From: Balneolaceae bacterium
GTDB lineage: Bacteria > Bacteroidota > Rhodothermia > Balneolales > Balneolaceae
Reading direction: 5' to 3'
Assembly (NCBI GenBank): GCA_007694095.1
Contig: RECI01000163.1
Coordinates: forward strand, 1 to 51,321
DNA: 51,321 bases
Below, piece after piece: positions 8,435 to 17,026 of the stretch (positions are counted from its first letter, which is position 1; each line of letters begins with the position of its first letter). The translations under genes and the position numbers were made by a program. Below the pieces are notes generated by a model. It did no database searches. It worked only from the letters and a program-made list of their open reading frames with translations, and had not been told where the DNA came from.

Positions 8435-10441
8435 GTGAATTTCCGAATCATCATTACAATTCATTTTATTCTGCTCCTCACAGGCTGCAGCGACAGACAG
8501 GCAGATAATATCAGTACACAAAATGAGAAGGTTTCTGTTGCATTTATGGCAGATGTACATTTTCATGATGTGTTTGCAGATTTTAGTGACGGTTCTTTCG
8601 AGGGACTTCCTGTTTTGATAAATGGTGATACACTTTTTGCAACTGTTCGCACTATGGAATCCCAGCTTACATCCACCCGGCTGTTTAATGAGAATTATTT
8701 TGCATTCAGGGCTGCACTTGATGATGTCGTTAACCGTGGAATCCGGTATGTTGCTTTTCCCGGGGATTTTAGTGATGACGGCCAACCTATTCATATACGC
8801 GGTTTCAGGAAATTACTGGATGAGTATCATCACAAACACGGAATCGAATTTTTTATCATTACCGGAAATCACGACCCGGGCCGGCCTTTCAGTACTCCGG
8901 CGGGTAAATTCAATTATTTGGGGGAAGATGGAAAGCGGCAACCGGTATTCAGCCATGAACATCCAATGTGTGATAGTGACGAACCACGTGGCAGGGGATC
9001 GGAACTGTCGCATGAGGTGATCTGCACAGACGAAGTGAAGCATTACGGTTACCCTGAATTATTTGAAGAACTTGGTCATCATGGAATGTCTCCCAAAGAA
9101 AACTACATCTATTTTGAAACCCCATTCAGCACGTATAACATAGATAATTATAGCTTTACAAAAGCAATGGAAGAATCAGGCTATGAGAACAGACTATTCG
9201 AAATTTGCAGGGAGGGAACCGGAGGTGTATACAGGGAAGATCATTATACAAACTGTTTTGATGTGATGGACATGAGTTACCTTGTTGAACCTGAGGACGG
9301 TTTATGGCTGCTTGCGATCGATGGAAATGTTTATATACCCATGGAAAATGCAGATACCGAATCACCTGAAAACCCTCGGAATTTCGGCAGTCCCGGGAAT
9401 ACCGGATTCAATGCGGTAGTCACCCATAAAACCCATCTAATCGAATGGATAGAAGACGTTGCAGACCGTGCCGGCAGGCTGGGAAAACACCTGGTTGCGT
9501 TTAGCCATTACCCGGCCGTTGATTTTTACAATGATGCGGCTGATAATATCAGGGAACTATGGGGGCGGGGGCGCTTTCAAACATTGCGGCTGCCTGATTC
9601 AGAGGTTAGTAAACTACTGGCAAATAAGGGCCTCCGTCTCCATGTTGGCGGCCATATGCACATGAATGACACGGGAGTTGTCTTTGACGATTCTTCAGGC
9701 AACTGGTTGTTTAACATTCAGGCACCTTCCATTGCGGGTTATGTTCCTGCCTACAAAGTTGTCCATTTTTTTAATCATGATAAAAAGATAGAAGTTGAAA
9801 CGGTTATAGTTGAGAATGTACCCGGTTTCGATACCCTTTTTCCTCTTTATCAAATGGAGTGGGATTTTTTGAATGACTCAGGTTATGAAGAAATTTGGAA
9901 CCATGATATTCTCACAGCAGAAAATTATTATGAATTTAATGACTGGCACATGCGCGAACTTTCCCGGTTGCGTTTTCTACCAAGAGAATGGCCTGAAGGT
10001 ATACGGGACAAGCTGGAAACGATGACAGGTAGAGATATGCTACTTGCCGCACTCTCGGATAATGAATCAGCTGCAATAGAATTGGCAGAAATCATCACAA
10101 CAGAGCATGGCTTTCGTCTTGATGATTTTGATACCTGGGATGGAATGGATCTGACCGTCGATTTTTACCGGATTCGCAATGCAGGCAGTCTTGCTTTCAG
10201 GGACATCCCGGCTGACCGGCTTAATCATTATGCCATTTTAAACGATGTGTTAAATAACCATGAAATGGAGGAAGTGGAGGTGGATAGATTACGGATACAA
10301 TTTGCTATTCTTTTCAATGTACTTAAAAAGTTTGCTACAGGTTACCCTGATGATCATTTTCAGATATATCCCGATGACGGGAAAATACGTTCACTTAAGG
10401 AGATCTATAATCCTTTTGAAAATAAACTCCCCCTTTTCTAA
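8435..10441 (+). CDS. Secreted calcineurin-like metallophosphoesterase lipoprotein
   Basis: 668 residues, GTG start. The signal ends in LTGC with C18 lipidated. Metallophosphoesterase motifs are in order: D40-x-H42 (MADVHFH), D111 (PGDFSDDG), GNHD at 144-147, a FSH motif in the 350s, and GGHMH at about 403. The long C-terminal extension (from about 430) is not recognised. Likely co-transcribed with the preceding phosphatase, 27 bases upstream. The last seven codons, including the TAA, lie inside a GC-rich hairpin repeat, so the native C-terminus ending has been replaced or extended by the repeat. Confidence 0.85.
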   Translation: MNFRIIITIHFILLLTGCSDRQADNISTQNEKVSVAFMADVHFHDVFADFSDGSFEGLPVLINGDTLFATVRTMESQLTSTRLFNENYFAFRAALDDVVNRGIRYVAFPGDFSDDGQPIHIRGFRKLLDEYHHKHGIEFFIITGNHDPGRPFSTPAGKFNYLGEDGKRQPVFSHEHPMCDSDEPRGRGSELSHEVICTDEVKHYGYPELFEELGHHGMSPKENYIYFETPFSTYNIDNYSFTKAMEESGYENRLFEICREGTGGVYREDHYTNCFDVMDMSYLVEPEDGLWLLAIDGNVYIPMENADTESPENPRNFGSPGNTGFNAVVTHKTHLIEWIEDVADRAGRLGKHLVAFSHYPAVDFYNDAADNIRELWGRGRFQTLRLPDSEVSKLLANKGLRLHVGGHMHMNDTGVVFDDSSGNWLFNIQAPSIAGYVPAYKVVHFFNHDKKIEVETVIVENVPGFDTLFPLYQMEWDFLNDSGYEEIWNHDILTAENYYEFNDWHMRELSRLRFLPREWPEGIRDKLETMTGRDMLLAALSDNESAAIELAEIITTEHGFRLDDFDTWDGMDLTVDFYRIRNAGSLAFRDIPADRLNHYAILNDVLNNHEMEEVEVDRLRIQFAILFNVLKKFATGYPDDHFQIYPDDGKIRSLKEIYNPFENKLPLF

Positions 10442-10547
10442 AGGGGGTTGGGGGGATTTCACACAGTGATCCACAAGCAACACACTCTGTACCCCCAACA
10501 CATCCTGTTTTACACCCCCCCCGCCCCCCTTGATAGGGGGGAGTTTT
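10424..10547 (-). repeat. GC-rich hairpin repeat, unit 1 (reverse orientation)
   Basis: The 124-base unit opens with AAACTCCCCC and closes with GGGGGGAGTTTT, forming terminal inverted repeats. Each end has its own hairpin (CCCCCTTTTCTAAAGGGGG on the left). It overlaps the metallophosphoesterase stop codon. Confidence 0.85.
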
Positions 10548-10574
10548 CCTTGTCAAAACTCATAACTCCGCAAA

Positions 10575-10698
10575 AAACTCCCCCTTTCCTAAAGGGGGTC
10601 GGGGGGATTTCACACAGTGATCCACAAGCAACACACTCTGTACCCCCAACACATCCCGTTTTTACACCCCCCTTGCCCCCCTTGATAGGGGGGAGTTT
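10575..10698 (-). repeat. GC-rich hairpin repeat, unit 2 (reverse orientation)
   Basis: A second 124-base unit, 151 bases after the first and nearly identical to it, so the two are tandem. Its final TTT overlaps the TAA stop of the R2lox gene (10697-10699). The 27-base spacer begins CCTTGTCAAAACTCA, which is the reverse complement of the spacer in the array near 15000. Confidence 0.85.
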
Positions 10699-12019
10699 AT
10701 ACACCGAGTTTGTTCATGCGAAGCTGGAACTGCCGTATGGCATAATCAAGGAACCACTCTTTTTCAAGACCAAAAGGAACCACATCATACGGTTCAAAAA
10801 TTTCATGTATGATATTGGTGGCATCGTTTAATAACTCTTCGAGGTGGTCTTCAAATGGGTTTTTAAGTTCAGGGTTATCTGCCAGCAGACGATTAATCAG
10901 GAATAGGCCGTATGCGATATGCCGCGATTCATCCTGTTTCAATAATGTGATACCCTTTTGTAAACCGGGTAGCAAATCATTTTCCCTGAGCATGGTATGA
11001 TATGCCTCATAACCGGTTTCGGCAAGGGTGCCTTCTACAATCATATTGTAAGTGCCGGAAGCTTTTAACTGCGCAAGGGGAGAGGTATCGGTGAAAAGTG
11101 CGTTCAGGTAGAATGGAAGTTTTTGATAAAATAGCTTTTTGTAAAACACGCCATGAAATGATTCAAAATCCGGACGTTCAATCATTACTTCTGCTACAAA
11201 ACGTGAAAAAAATTCGGTGTGTTTCGCTTCTTCCCACAAAAAAGAGGTTAAAAAGATCTCTTCTTCAATACGGCCTTCTTTTGAGATGGTCTGAATAAGG
11301 GGGAGAAGGTCAAGGGTAACAGCTTCTTCTCCCGCCATAAAAAGAGAAGAAAGATGGATGAGGATAGTTCTCTCTTCTTTGTTGAGTGATTTCCACTGCT
11401 CACGATCCACAGAAAAATTTATATCTGATGGATTCCATATACCAAACTTTTTTGCTTTTTGAAAAAGCTGCATCGGGAAGCTGTCGAAATCAAGACCTTT
11501 TTTAGTTGTAACAAATCCGGTATGCTCTTTCCTTACAGAGGGAGGTTCTTTCAGGTTTGCTTTTATTCTTTCCACAGAAGGAGAATCAGAATAAACAGGG
11601 GCCGTATTCAATAAAGATTTGGCTGCCTTGCGGTGTGTAGATAATGTAACAAGACTGCCTTTTTCGAGTTTCAGCTTCCCTTTCATGATCATCATGGTGG
11701 GGTCTTTCTTCTCTTCAATCATCCTGATCCAGGTTTGTTCGTCAGCAGAAAGAACTAAATCAGATCGATCTACATCTGCAGATTTTGCGTACCTTAGTTC
11801 CATACATTTGCCATATTGCAGATTCAGGTAAAAACCAATGGCATTCTGAACATCCAAAATTTTGGGTATTGGATCAATTTTGAGAATAAGTGGCGCATTC
11901 CATTCTGATCCATCTCTATGGTAACTGTCACTTGAATTAATTGATTCTTTCCATTCGTTGATCCAGCTCTCTGTGAAATAGTCTTTGTTAATTTCAACAG
12001 TCTTTTTTTTAAACCACAT
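10697..12019 (-). CDS. SCP2-like domain fused to R2-like ligand-binding oxidase (R2lox)
   Basis: 440 residues. The C-terminal part (about 170-440) is ferritin-like, with the dinuclear metal ligands E231, E264, H267, E329, E364 and H367. The spacings 33, 65 and 35 equal those I recall for the R2lox sites E69/E102/E167/E202. The R2lox cross-link pair is also present: V234 three residues after E231, and Y324 five before E329. R2lox carries a Mn/Fe cofactor and binds a long-chain fatty acid; its reaction is unknown. The N-terminal part (about 45-140) resembles an SCP2 sterol-carrier fold (DPTMMIMKGKLKLEKG). Automatic pipelines would probably call it ribonucleotide reductase beta, which the Val-Tyr pair argues against. 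It is monocistronic. Confidence 0.8.
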   Translation of the reverse strand: MWFKKKTVEINKDYFTESWINEWKESINSSDSYHRDGSEWNAPLILKIDPIPKILDVQNAIGFYLNLQYGKCMELRYAKSADVDRSDLVLSADEQTWIRMIEEKKDPTMMIMKGKLKLEKGSLVTLSTHRKAAKSLLNTAPVYSDSPSVERIKANLKEPPSVRKEHTGFVTTKKGLDFDSFPMQLFQKAKKFGIWNPSDINFSVDREQWKSLNKEERTILIHLSSLFMAGEEAVTLDLLPLIQTISKEGRIEEEIFLTSFLWEEAKHTEFFSRFVAEVMIERPDFESFHGVFYKKLFYQKLPFYLNALFTDTSPLAQLKASGTYNMIVEGTLAETGYEAYHTMLRENDLLPGLQKGITLLKQDESRHIAYGLFLINRLLADNPELKNPFEDHLEELLNDATNIIHEIFEPYDVVPFGLEKEWFLDYAIRQFQLRMNKLGV

Positions 12020-12096
12020 GATACAGCAGATTTATTTATATAAGAATAATTGTAGTCTTACGTTAATTTCGCCTGAATATTGATTAAATCAAACGA

Positions 12097-12127
12097 TTTA
12101 ATAATTTCTGAAAAAACAATATCTTTA
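12097..12127 (+). promoter_or_regulatory. Possible mnmG promoter
   Basis: TTTA at 12097-12100, 19 bases, then TATCTTTA at 12120-12127. This is one base off each half of the Bacteroidota consensus TTTG-N19-TAnnTTTG. It lies 56 bases upstream of the mnmG start. Confidence 0.4.
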
Positions 12128-12182
12128 AGGTCTGTATAAATTTCATTGGTGTACAGTATAAAATAATAAAAATCAACCTTTT

Positions 12183-14072
12183 ATGAAGGGATTATATCCC
12201 AAATACGATGTAATTGTAGTAGGTGCCGGGCATGCAGGCAGTGAAGCGGCTGGTTCGGCTGCAAGGATGGGTGCCAAGACCTTACTTATCACAATGAATC
12301 TTGACGCGATTGCAAAAATGTCGTGCAATCCGGCAATGGGCGGAGTTGCAAAAGGGCAGCTTGTGAGGGAGATCGATGCACTGGGTGGACTTAGCGGTAT
12401 AGTGAGTGACCGCAGCGGGGTTCAGTTCAGAATGTTGAACAGAAGCAAGGGTCCGGCAATGTGGAGCCCTCGGTGTCAGAGTGACCGAATGTTGTATGCG
12501 AACGTAATGAGAGAGGAACTTGAAAAGATTCCAAATCTCTTTTTCCGCCAGGATAATGTGGTTGATATCCTAACCGATGAAAAAGGAACGTCGGTTACCG
12601 GTGTAGTGACTCAAACCGGCCAGACATTTGAATCCAAATCGGTGATTTTAACGAGCGGTACTTTCCTTAATGGCATCATCCATATAGGCGAATGCCAGTA
12701 TGGAGGTGGCCGTTCAGGTGAGCGTGCGTCAATCGGGATTTCAGCTTCACTTGAGAAACTCGGTTTTGAAATCGGGCGTTTAAAAACGGGTACACCACCA
12801 AGGCTTGACGGACGCTCCATTGATTATTCAAAACTCGAAATTCAGTACGGAGATAAAGATCCCAGCCCGTTTTCTTTCATGACCGATCACCTACCCGGAA
12901 TTGAAGAGCAGCTCACTTGTTGGATTGGATACACAAATAATGACGTCCATGAGATGCTTCGTACCGGCTTTGATCGAAGCCCGATGTTCAACGGCAGAAT
13001 CAAATCGGTTGGGCCACGATATTGCCCCAGCATTGAGGATAAAATTAACCGGTTTGCGGACAAGGATCGTCACCAGTTATTTCTGGAACCTGAAGGATGG
13101 AATACATACGAAATGTATCTCAACGGTTTCTCCACATCGTTACCGGAAGATGTGCAATATCATGCACTTAGAACTATTGACGGGTTTGAAAATGCAGTGA
13201 TGTTGAGACCAGGGTATGCTATAGAATATGACTATTTTCCGCCATACCAGGTAAAGCGAAGTCTCGAAACAAAATGTGTAAAAGGTCTGTTCTTTGCTGG
13301 ACAAATTAACGGTACTACAGGGTATGAAGAAGCGGCGTGCCAGGGATTAATTGCCGGAATTAATTCAGCACTTTTTGTTATGGATAAAGAACCGTTTGTT
13401 CTGAAACGGTCGGAAGCTTATATCGGTGTTTTAATAGATGACCTGATCAATAAAGGTACGGAAGAGCCATACAGAATGTTCACATCGAGGGCAGAACACC
13501 GAATTCTTCTTCGGCAGGATAATGCAGATTTGCGACTCACAGAACTTGGGCATAGAATTGGGCTTGTTCAAGAAGATCGATACCATCGTTATAAAAAGAA
13601 AAAAGATGAGATTGACCGGCTTTATGACCTGGTAAGTGATTATACGGTACGACCCGAAAAAATGGATCCAATGCTGGAGGCGAAGGGGACAGCCGCTTTA
13701 TCCCAGCCGTTAAAGGCCAAAACTTTGATACCACGACCGGAACTTCACCTGCAGGATTTATTGGATGCAGATGAAGAATTAATAAGCAGGGTTAATGAAA
13801 TTACAAATAACCGTTATGTAATTGAACAGGTAGAAATCCAGGTAAAATATGACGGATATATTCAGAGAGAATTTGAAATGGTTGAAGAGCTAAATCGGCA
13901 GGAGAATACTCCAATTCCGGTCAAACTGGATTACCACAAAATAAAAAGCCTTTCTAATGAAGGAAAAAGCAAACTTGAAAAAATCAAACCGGAGACCATC
14001 GGGCAGGCATCACGAATAAGTGGTGTATCTGCAAGTGATGTTGCAGTTTTAATGGTATACCTGAAAGGGTAG
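12183..14072 (+). CDS. mnmG: tRNA uridine-5-carboxymethylaminomethyl modification enzyme MnmG (GidA)
   Basis: 629 residues, full length. The FAD-binding GxGxxG is at 14-19 (GAGHAG). The conserved SCNPAMGG with C48 and the C-terminal helical domain follow. Together with MnmE it installs the cmnm5 group on U34 of several tRNAs. The TAG stop at 14070-14072 abuts the GTG of rsmG, giving the classical gidA-gidB operon. No mnmE gene lies in the window. Confidence 0.97.
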   Translation: MKGLYPKYDVIVVGAGHAGSEAAGSAARMGAKTLLITMNLDAIAKMSCNPAMGGVAKGQLVREIDALGGLSGIVSDRSGVQFRMLNRSKGPAMWSPRCQSDRMLYANVMREELEKIPNLFFRQDNVVDILTDEKGTSVTGVVTQTGQTFESKSVILTSGTFLNGIIHIGECQYGGGRSGERASIGISASLEKLGFEIGRLKTGTPPRLDGRSIDYSKLEIQYGDKDPSPFSFMTDHLPGIEEQLTCWIGYTNNDVHEMLRTGFDRSPMFNGRIKSVGPRYCPSIEDKINRFADKDRHQLFLEPEGWNTYEMYLNGFSTSLPEDVQYHALRTIDGFENAVMLRPGYAIEYDYFPPYQVKRSLETKCVKGLFFAGQINGTTGYEEAACQGLIAGINSALFVMDKEPFVLKRSEAYIGVLIDDLINKGTEEPYRMFTSRAEHRILLRQDNADLRLTELGHRIGLVQEDRYHRYKKKKDEIDRLYDLVSDYTVRPEKMDPMLEAKGTAALSQPLKAKTLIPRPELHLQDLLDADEELISRVNEITNNRYVIEQVEIQVKYDGYIQREFEMVEELNRQENTPIPVKLDYHKIKSLSNEGKSKLEKIKPETIGQASRISGVSASDVAVLMVYLKG

Positions 14073-14720
14073 GTGTTTCACGTGAAACATAAGTTTGTAA
14101 AAATTAGGATTGAAAAAACCATATTAAAACAAGCAAGAGAAATTTTTCAAGTGAATGAAAAAATGCTTGAGCAGTACATCGATCTCTTATTGGAATGGAA
14201 TGGAAAAATTAATCTGGTAAGCCGGAATGTTTCACGTGAAACAGTAAGAGAACATATCATACATTCATTGCTTCCAATTCCACTGAATTTCCCGGATAAA
14301 CATCCCGAGTGGATTGATGCGGGTACCGGGGGCGGACTCCCCGGCATTCCCCTGGCAATTTGCCGGCATGATTTAAAATGGATATTAAATGACAATATCC
14401 GTAAAAAAATGAAAGCGGTAGATGATATCATTTATCGATTGGAATTGGATAATTGCAGAACTTTAGCCAAAAGCATATCCCTTGTTAATTTAAACCCGAA
14501 TACCGGTATCGTCACCAAACATGCATTTAAAATACCTGATTTACTGAGGTTGTTAGGAAAGTCGTCATGGGAAACCATTTTGATCTGGAAAGGCACAGCC
14601 GATGCTGAAAAAGAAATTCAGCATTCAGGAAAACAACTAAATGTTACCATTTATGAGTTCAACTTTGGAGAAAAGGAACCATTTTACGAAGGGAAAGGGC
14701 TTGTATTGATTGAGAGGTGA
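14073..14720 (+). CDS. rsmG: 16S rRNA (guanine-527-N7)-methyltransferase RsmG (GidB)
   Basis: 215 residues. The N-terminus MFHVKH is the familiar parS-encoded opening of many RsmG proteins. The SAM-binding glycine motif reads DAGTGGGLPGIPLAI (about 89-103). It methylates G527 of 16S rRNA. The GTG start directly follows the mnmG stop. Two parS sites lie within the gene. The stop is followed after one base by a truncated hairpin repeat. An ATG at 14160 would lose the conserved start, so the GTG start is preferred. Confidence 0.93.
   Translation: MFHVKHKFVKIRIEKTILKQAREIFQVNEKMLEQYIDLLLEWNGKINLVSRNVSRETVREHIIHSLLPIPLNFPDKHPEWIDAGTGGGLPGIPLAICRHDLKWILNDNIRKKMKAVDDIIYRLELDNCRTLAKSISLVNLNPNTGIVTKHAFKIPDLLRLLGKSSWETILIWKGTADAEKEIQHSGKQLNVTIYEFNFGEKEPFYEGKGLVLIER
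14074..14089. promoter_or_regulatory. parS site 1
   Basis: TGTTTCACGTGAAACA, a perfect 16-base palindrome identical to the classical ParB-binding parS consensus. It overlaps the rsmG start codon and encodes part of MFHVKH. ParB loading here would place the segregation centromere at mnmG-rsmG. Confidence 0.93.
14228..14243. promoter_or_regulatory. parS site 2
   Basis: A second perfect TGTTTCACGTGAAACA, 154 bases downstream of the first, inside rsmG, encoding the NVSRET segment. Confidence 0.93.
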
Positions 14721-14721
14721 G

Positions 14722-14756
14722 AAAACTCCCCCCGACCCCCTTTAGGAAAGGGAGGG
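14722..14756 (+). repeat. GC-rich hairpin repeat, deleted half unit
   Basis: AAAACTCCCC is joined directly to the second-half hairpin CCCCCTTTAGGAAAGGG, so the middle of a unit is missing. It begins one base after the rsmG stop codon. Confidence 0.7.
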
Positions 14757-14786
14757 TTACTTTGACGAGATATGTTTTTGATAAGG

Positions 14787-14907
14787 AAACTCCCCCCTAT
14801 TAAGGGGGGCAAGGGGGGTGTTTTCGGGATTTGTTTGGGGTAAAGAGGTTGGATGTATGTGGAGAGATGGGAGAAATCCCCCCAACCCCCTTTAGAAAAG
14901 GGGGAGT
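14787..14907 (+). repeat. GC-rich hairpin repeat, unit A
   Basis: A 121-base unit: AAACTCCCCCCTATTAAGG hairpin, a variable middle containing TTGTTTGGGGTAAAGAGGTT, then the CCCCCTTTAGAAAAGGGGG hairpin and GAGT end. Confidence 0.85.
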
Positions 14908-14939
14908 AATTTGTGCAGGACTGTAAGTTTTGACAAGAA

Positions 14940-15064
14940 AAACTCCCCCCTATCAAGGGGGGCAGGGGGGGTGTTAAACCGGGATGTGTTGGGGGCAAAG
15001 AGGTTGGCTGATGGTAGTAAAGTGTGTGAAATCCCCCCCCGACCCCCTTTAGGAAAGGGGGAGT
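14940..15064 (+). repeat. GC-rich hairpin repeat, unit B
   Basis: A 125-base unit starting 153 bases after unit A. The spacer that follows (15065-15095) reads AATTTGTGCAGGACTG and ends GACAAGG, just before the DUF559 cassette. Confidence 0.85.
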
Positions 15065-15165
15065 AATTTGTGCAGGACTGTGTGGTTAGACAAGGAGATT
15101 TATTATTTTCCCGAAAATTGCTTGTCAATTAATTGGAAGTCGCCATTAAAAATAATCAAAAGAGT

Positions 15166-15528
15166 ATGAGAATTTATTACAATCCAAAATTAAAAGAGAG
15201 AGCAAGAGAACTGCGTAATAATTCCACATTGTCAGAAATCCTGTTGTGGAATGAAATAAAGCAGAGAAAAATGCTGGGATATCAATTTTACCGGCAAAGG
15301 CCCATTGGTAATTATATTGTGGATTTTTTTTGTTTTAAACTTAGATTAGTAATCGAAATTGACGGAAACAGCCATGACGAATGCAAGTTCGAATATGACA
15401 TGAAACGTCAGAATTACCTTGAATCTTTGGGGTTCACTGTATTAAGATTTGATGATCTTGAAGTAAAGAAAGATATTGATAATGTATTGAGGGTGATTGA
15501 ATCTTGGATTTGTGAGAATGCGAATTGA
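15166..15528 (+). CDS. DUF559 (Vsr-like PD-(D/E)xK) endonuclease-domain protein
   Basis: 120 residues from the ATG at 15166; an in-frame TTG at 15133 would add 11 residues, giving 131. DUF559 belongs to the restriction-endonuclease-like fold. In the 131-residue numbering, visible residues are E35, D64 in IVDFF, E75 and D77 in VIEIDG, H81, and the closing FTVLRF strand. It would be a cytoplasmic nuclease; its substrate is unknown. It sits alone inside the hairpin-repeat array, bounded by unit B's spacer on the left and by a 15-base copy of the spacer end on the right. Its TGA stop is the first codon of that copy (TGAGTTTTAACAAGG). This suggests insertion with target duplication, or a full-length element whose short repeats are derivatives. 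Confidence 0.85.
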   Translation: MRIYYNPKLKERARELRNNSTLSEILLWNEIKQRKMLGYQFYRQRPIGNYIVDFFCFKLRLVIEIDGNSHDECKFEYDMKRQNYLESLGFTVLRFDDLEVKKDIDNVLRVIESWICENAN

Positions 15529-15540
15529 GTTTTAACAAGG

Positions 15541-15663
15541 AAACTCCCCCCTATCAAGGGGGGCAGGGGGGGTGTTAAATCGGGATTTGTTTGAGGCAAA
15601 AAGGTTGGTTGCTAGTTGTAAAGTGTGTGAAATCCCCCCGGCCCCCTTTAGGAAAGGGGGAGT
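15541..15663 (+). repeat. GC-rich hairpin repeat, unit C
   Basis: A 123-base unit starting directly after the spacer-end copy that closes the DUF559 cassette. Confidence 0.85.
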
Positions 15664-15694
15664 AATTTGTGCAGGACTGTGAGTATTAACAAGG

Positions 15695-15817
15695 AAACTC
15701 CCCCCTATCAAGGGGGGCAGGGGGGGTGTTAAATCGGGATTTGTTGGGGGCAAAAAGGTTGACTGCTGGTATTAAAGTGTGTAAAATCCCCCCGCCCCCC
15801 TTTAGGAAAGGGGGAGT
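15695..15817 (+). repeat. GC-rich hairpin repeat, unit D
   Basis: A 123-base unit, 154 bases after unit C and nearly identical to it. Confidence 0.85.
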
Positions 15818-15849
15818 AATTTGTGCAGGACTGTGAGTTTTGACAAAGA

Positions 15850-15971
15850 AAACTCCCCCCTAATAAGGGGGGCAGGGGGGTGTTTTCGGGATTTGTTTGG
15901 GGGTAAAGAGGTTGATTGCTTGTAGTAAAGTGTGTGAAATCCCCCCAGCCCCCCTTTAGGAAAGGGGGAGT
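15850..15971 (+). repeat. GC-rich hairpin repeat, unit E, followed by a degenerate start
   Basis: A 122-base unit, 155 bases after unit D. Its spacer leads into a decayed copy of the next unit start at about 16001-16022 (CCTCTATCAGGGCA). The rest of the gap to 16060 holds nothing else. Confidence 0.85.
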
Positions 15972-16060
15972 AATTTGTGCAAGATTGTGAGTTTTGAAAA
16001 TGGAATTTCCTCTATCAGGGCATAAAATTTTTTACCTTCCATGCGAACCGTAATTTATAA

Positions 16061-17026
16061 ATGAGACCCATGTACCGACTGAAAAGTTCAGAGCGTAGAA
16101 TGAAACTGATCCTGATGCTTCAGGATTCCAAAAAAAAACTAACTGTTGATGAACTGGCTGATACCTTCGGCGTCAGCAGGCGAACTATATTCAGAGATTT
16201 CAATACATTATCGGAAATCAATGTACCGGTAACCTGGGATCAGTACAGTGGCTACGGCATTATGGACGGATATAAAGTGCCGCCCATTATGTTTACATCA
16301 AAAGAACTGGCAACGATCATGGTTGGGCTCAGTTTTGTGAAATCTCAGGTTGACAAAATGCTTGTAGAAGATGCAAAAGGGGTGGAATTAAAGATAAAAA
16401 ATATCCTGCCGGCAGAATTAAGAGATTATATGGATTCAATTGATGATCGTACCGTTGTGGATCCTTTCCTGCATTTTGGACATGAAAAAAAAGAGGGCGG
16501 GAACTGGTATTTGGTCACGAGTGCAATTTCACAAAAAAAGTCACTTGAATTTTTTTATAAAAGTAAAAGGGAAGAGGAAGTTACTCACAGGAAAATAGAT
16601 CCGTATCTCCTGGTATTCTATCGTGATCACTGGAATGTAATCGGTTTTTCACATAAAAGAGAGGCCATCCGGAATTTTGTACTCGATCGCATGAGTGATG
16701 TGAAAATTTTAGAGGAAAATTTTTATCCAAAAATGAAAATCGACACAGAGGCACTAATTTTTGGCTCTAACGAATCGGGGCAAAAAATCGAGCTACTGGT
16801 CGACAATAGCGTGGATCGCGCGTTCAGAGCCAATCTGCCGACAAAAATATTTAAGGAAAACCGGGTTAATTCCGAAATAATTAAAGTGAGTATCCGGTTC
16901 CAAAACCTAGAGTACCTCAATGAATGGCTGCTTCAGTTTGGCGATAAAATAGAAATTATCTATCCAGACGAGCTGAAAAATCTGCGGAAAAATCTGCTCA
17001 ACAAAATGTTGATGAACCTGGATTGA
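16061..17026 (+). CDS. DeoR/YafY-type transcriptional regulator with WYL domain
   Basis: 321 residues. An N-terminal HTH-11 domain (LTVDELADTFGVSRRTIFRDF, about 27-48) is followed by a WYL-like ligand-sensing domain (about 150-225, with YLLVFYRDHWNVIGF) and a WCX-type C-terminal extension. Such proteins bind DNA and sense nucleotides or other ligands, often controlling DNA-damage or defence genes. Here there is no adjacent defence operon. The gene is monocistronic; upstream is the repeat array and downstream a MITE-like element. Confidence 0.9.
   Translation: MRPMYRLKSSERRMKLILMLQDSKKKLTVDELADTFGVSRRTIFRDFNTLSEINVPVTWDQYSGYGIMDGYKVPPIMFTSKELATIMVGLSFVKSQVDKMLVEDAKGVELKIKNILPAELRDYMDSIDDRTVVDPFLHFGHEKKEGGNWYLVTSAISQKKSLEFFYKSKREEEVTHRKIDPYLLVFYRDHWNVIGFSHKREAIRNFVLDRMSDVKILEENFYPKMKIDTEALIFGSNESGQKIELLVDNSVDRAFRANLPTKIFKENRVNSEIIKVSIRFQNLEYLNEWLLQFGDKIEIIYPDELKNLRKNLLNKMLMNLD

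Noticed and set aside
10448-10831. 127-residue frame across the hairpin repeats
   Set aside because: It is proline/glycine-rich translation of repeat DNA and runs into the R2lox gene on the other strand.
14684-15128. Overlapping frames in the hairpin array (and 15414-15753)
   Set aside because: Repeated TPPLPPLIGGSF-type peptides arise from the DNA repeat, not from a gene.
14787-15971. Regularly spaced repeats as a CRISPR array
   Set aside because: The repeating unit is about 123 bases and the intervals between units are themselves near-identical, so there are no unique spacers; no cas gene is present.
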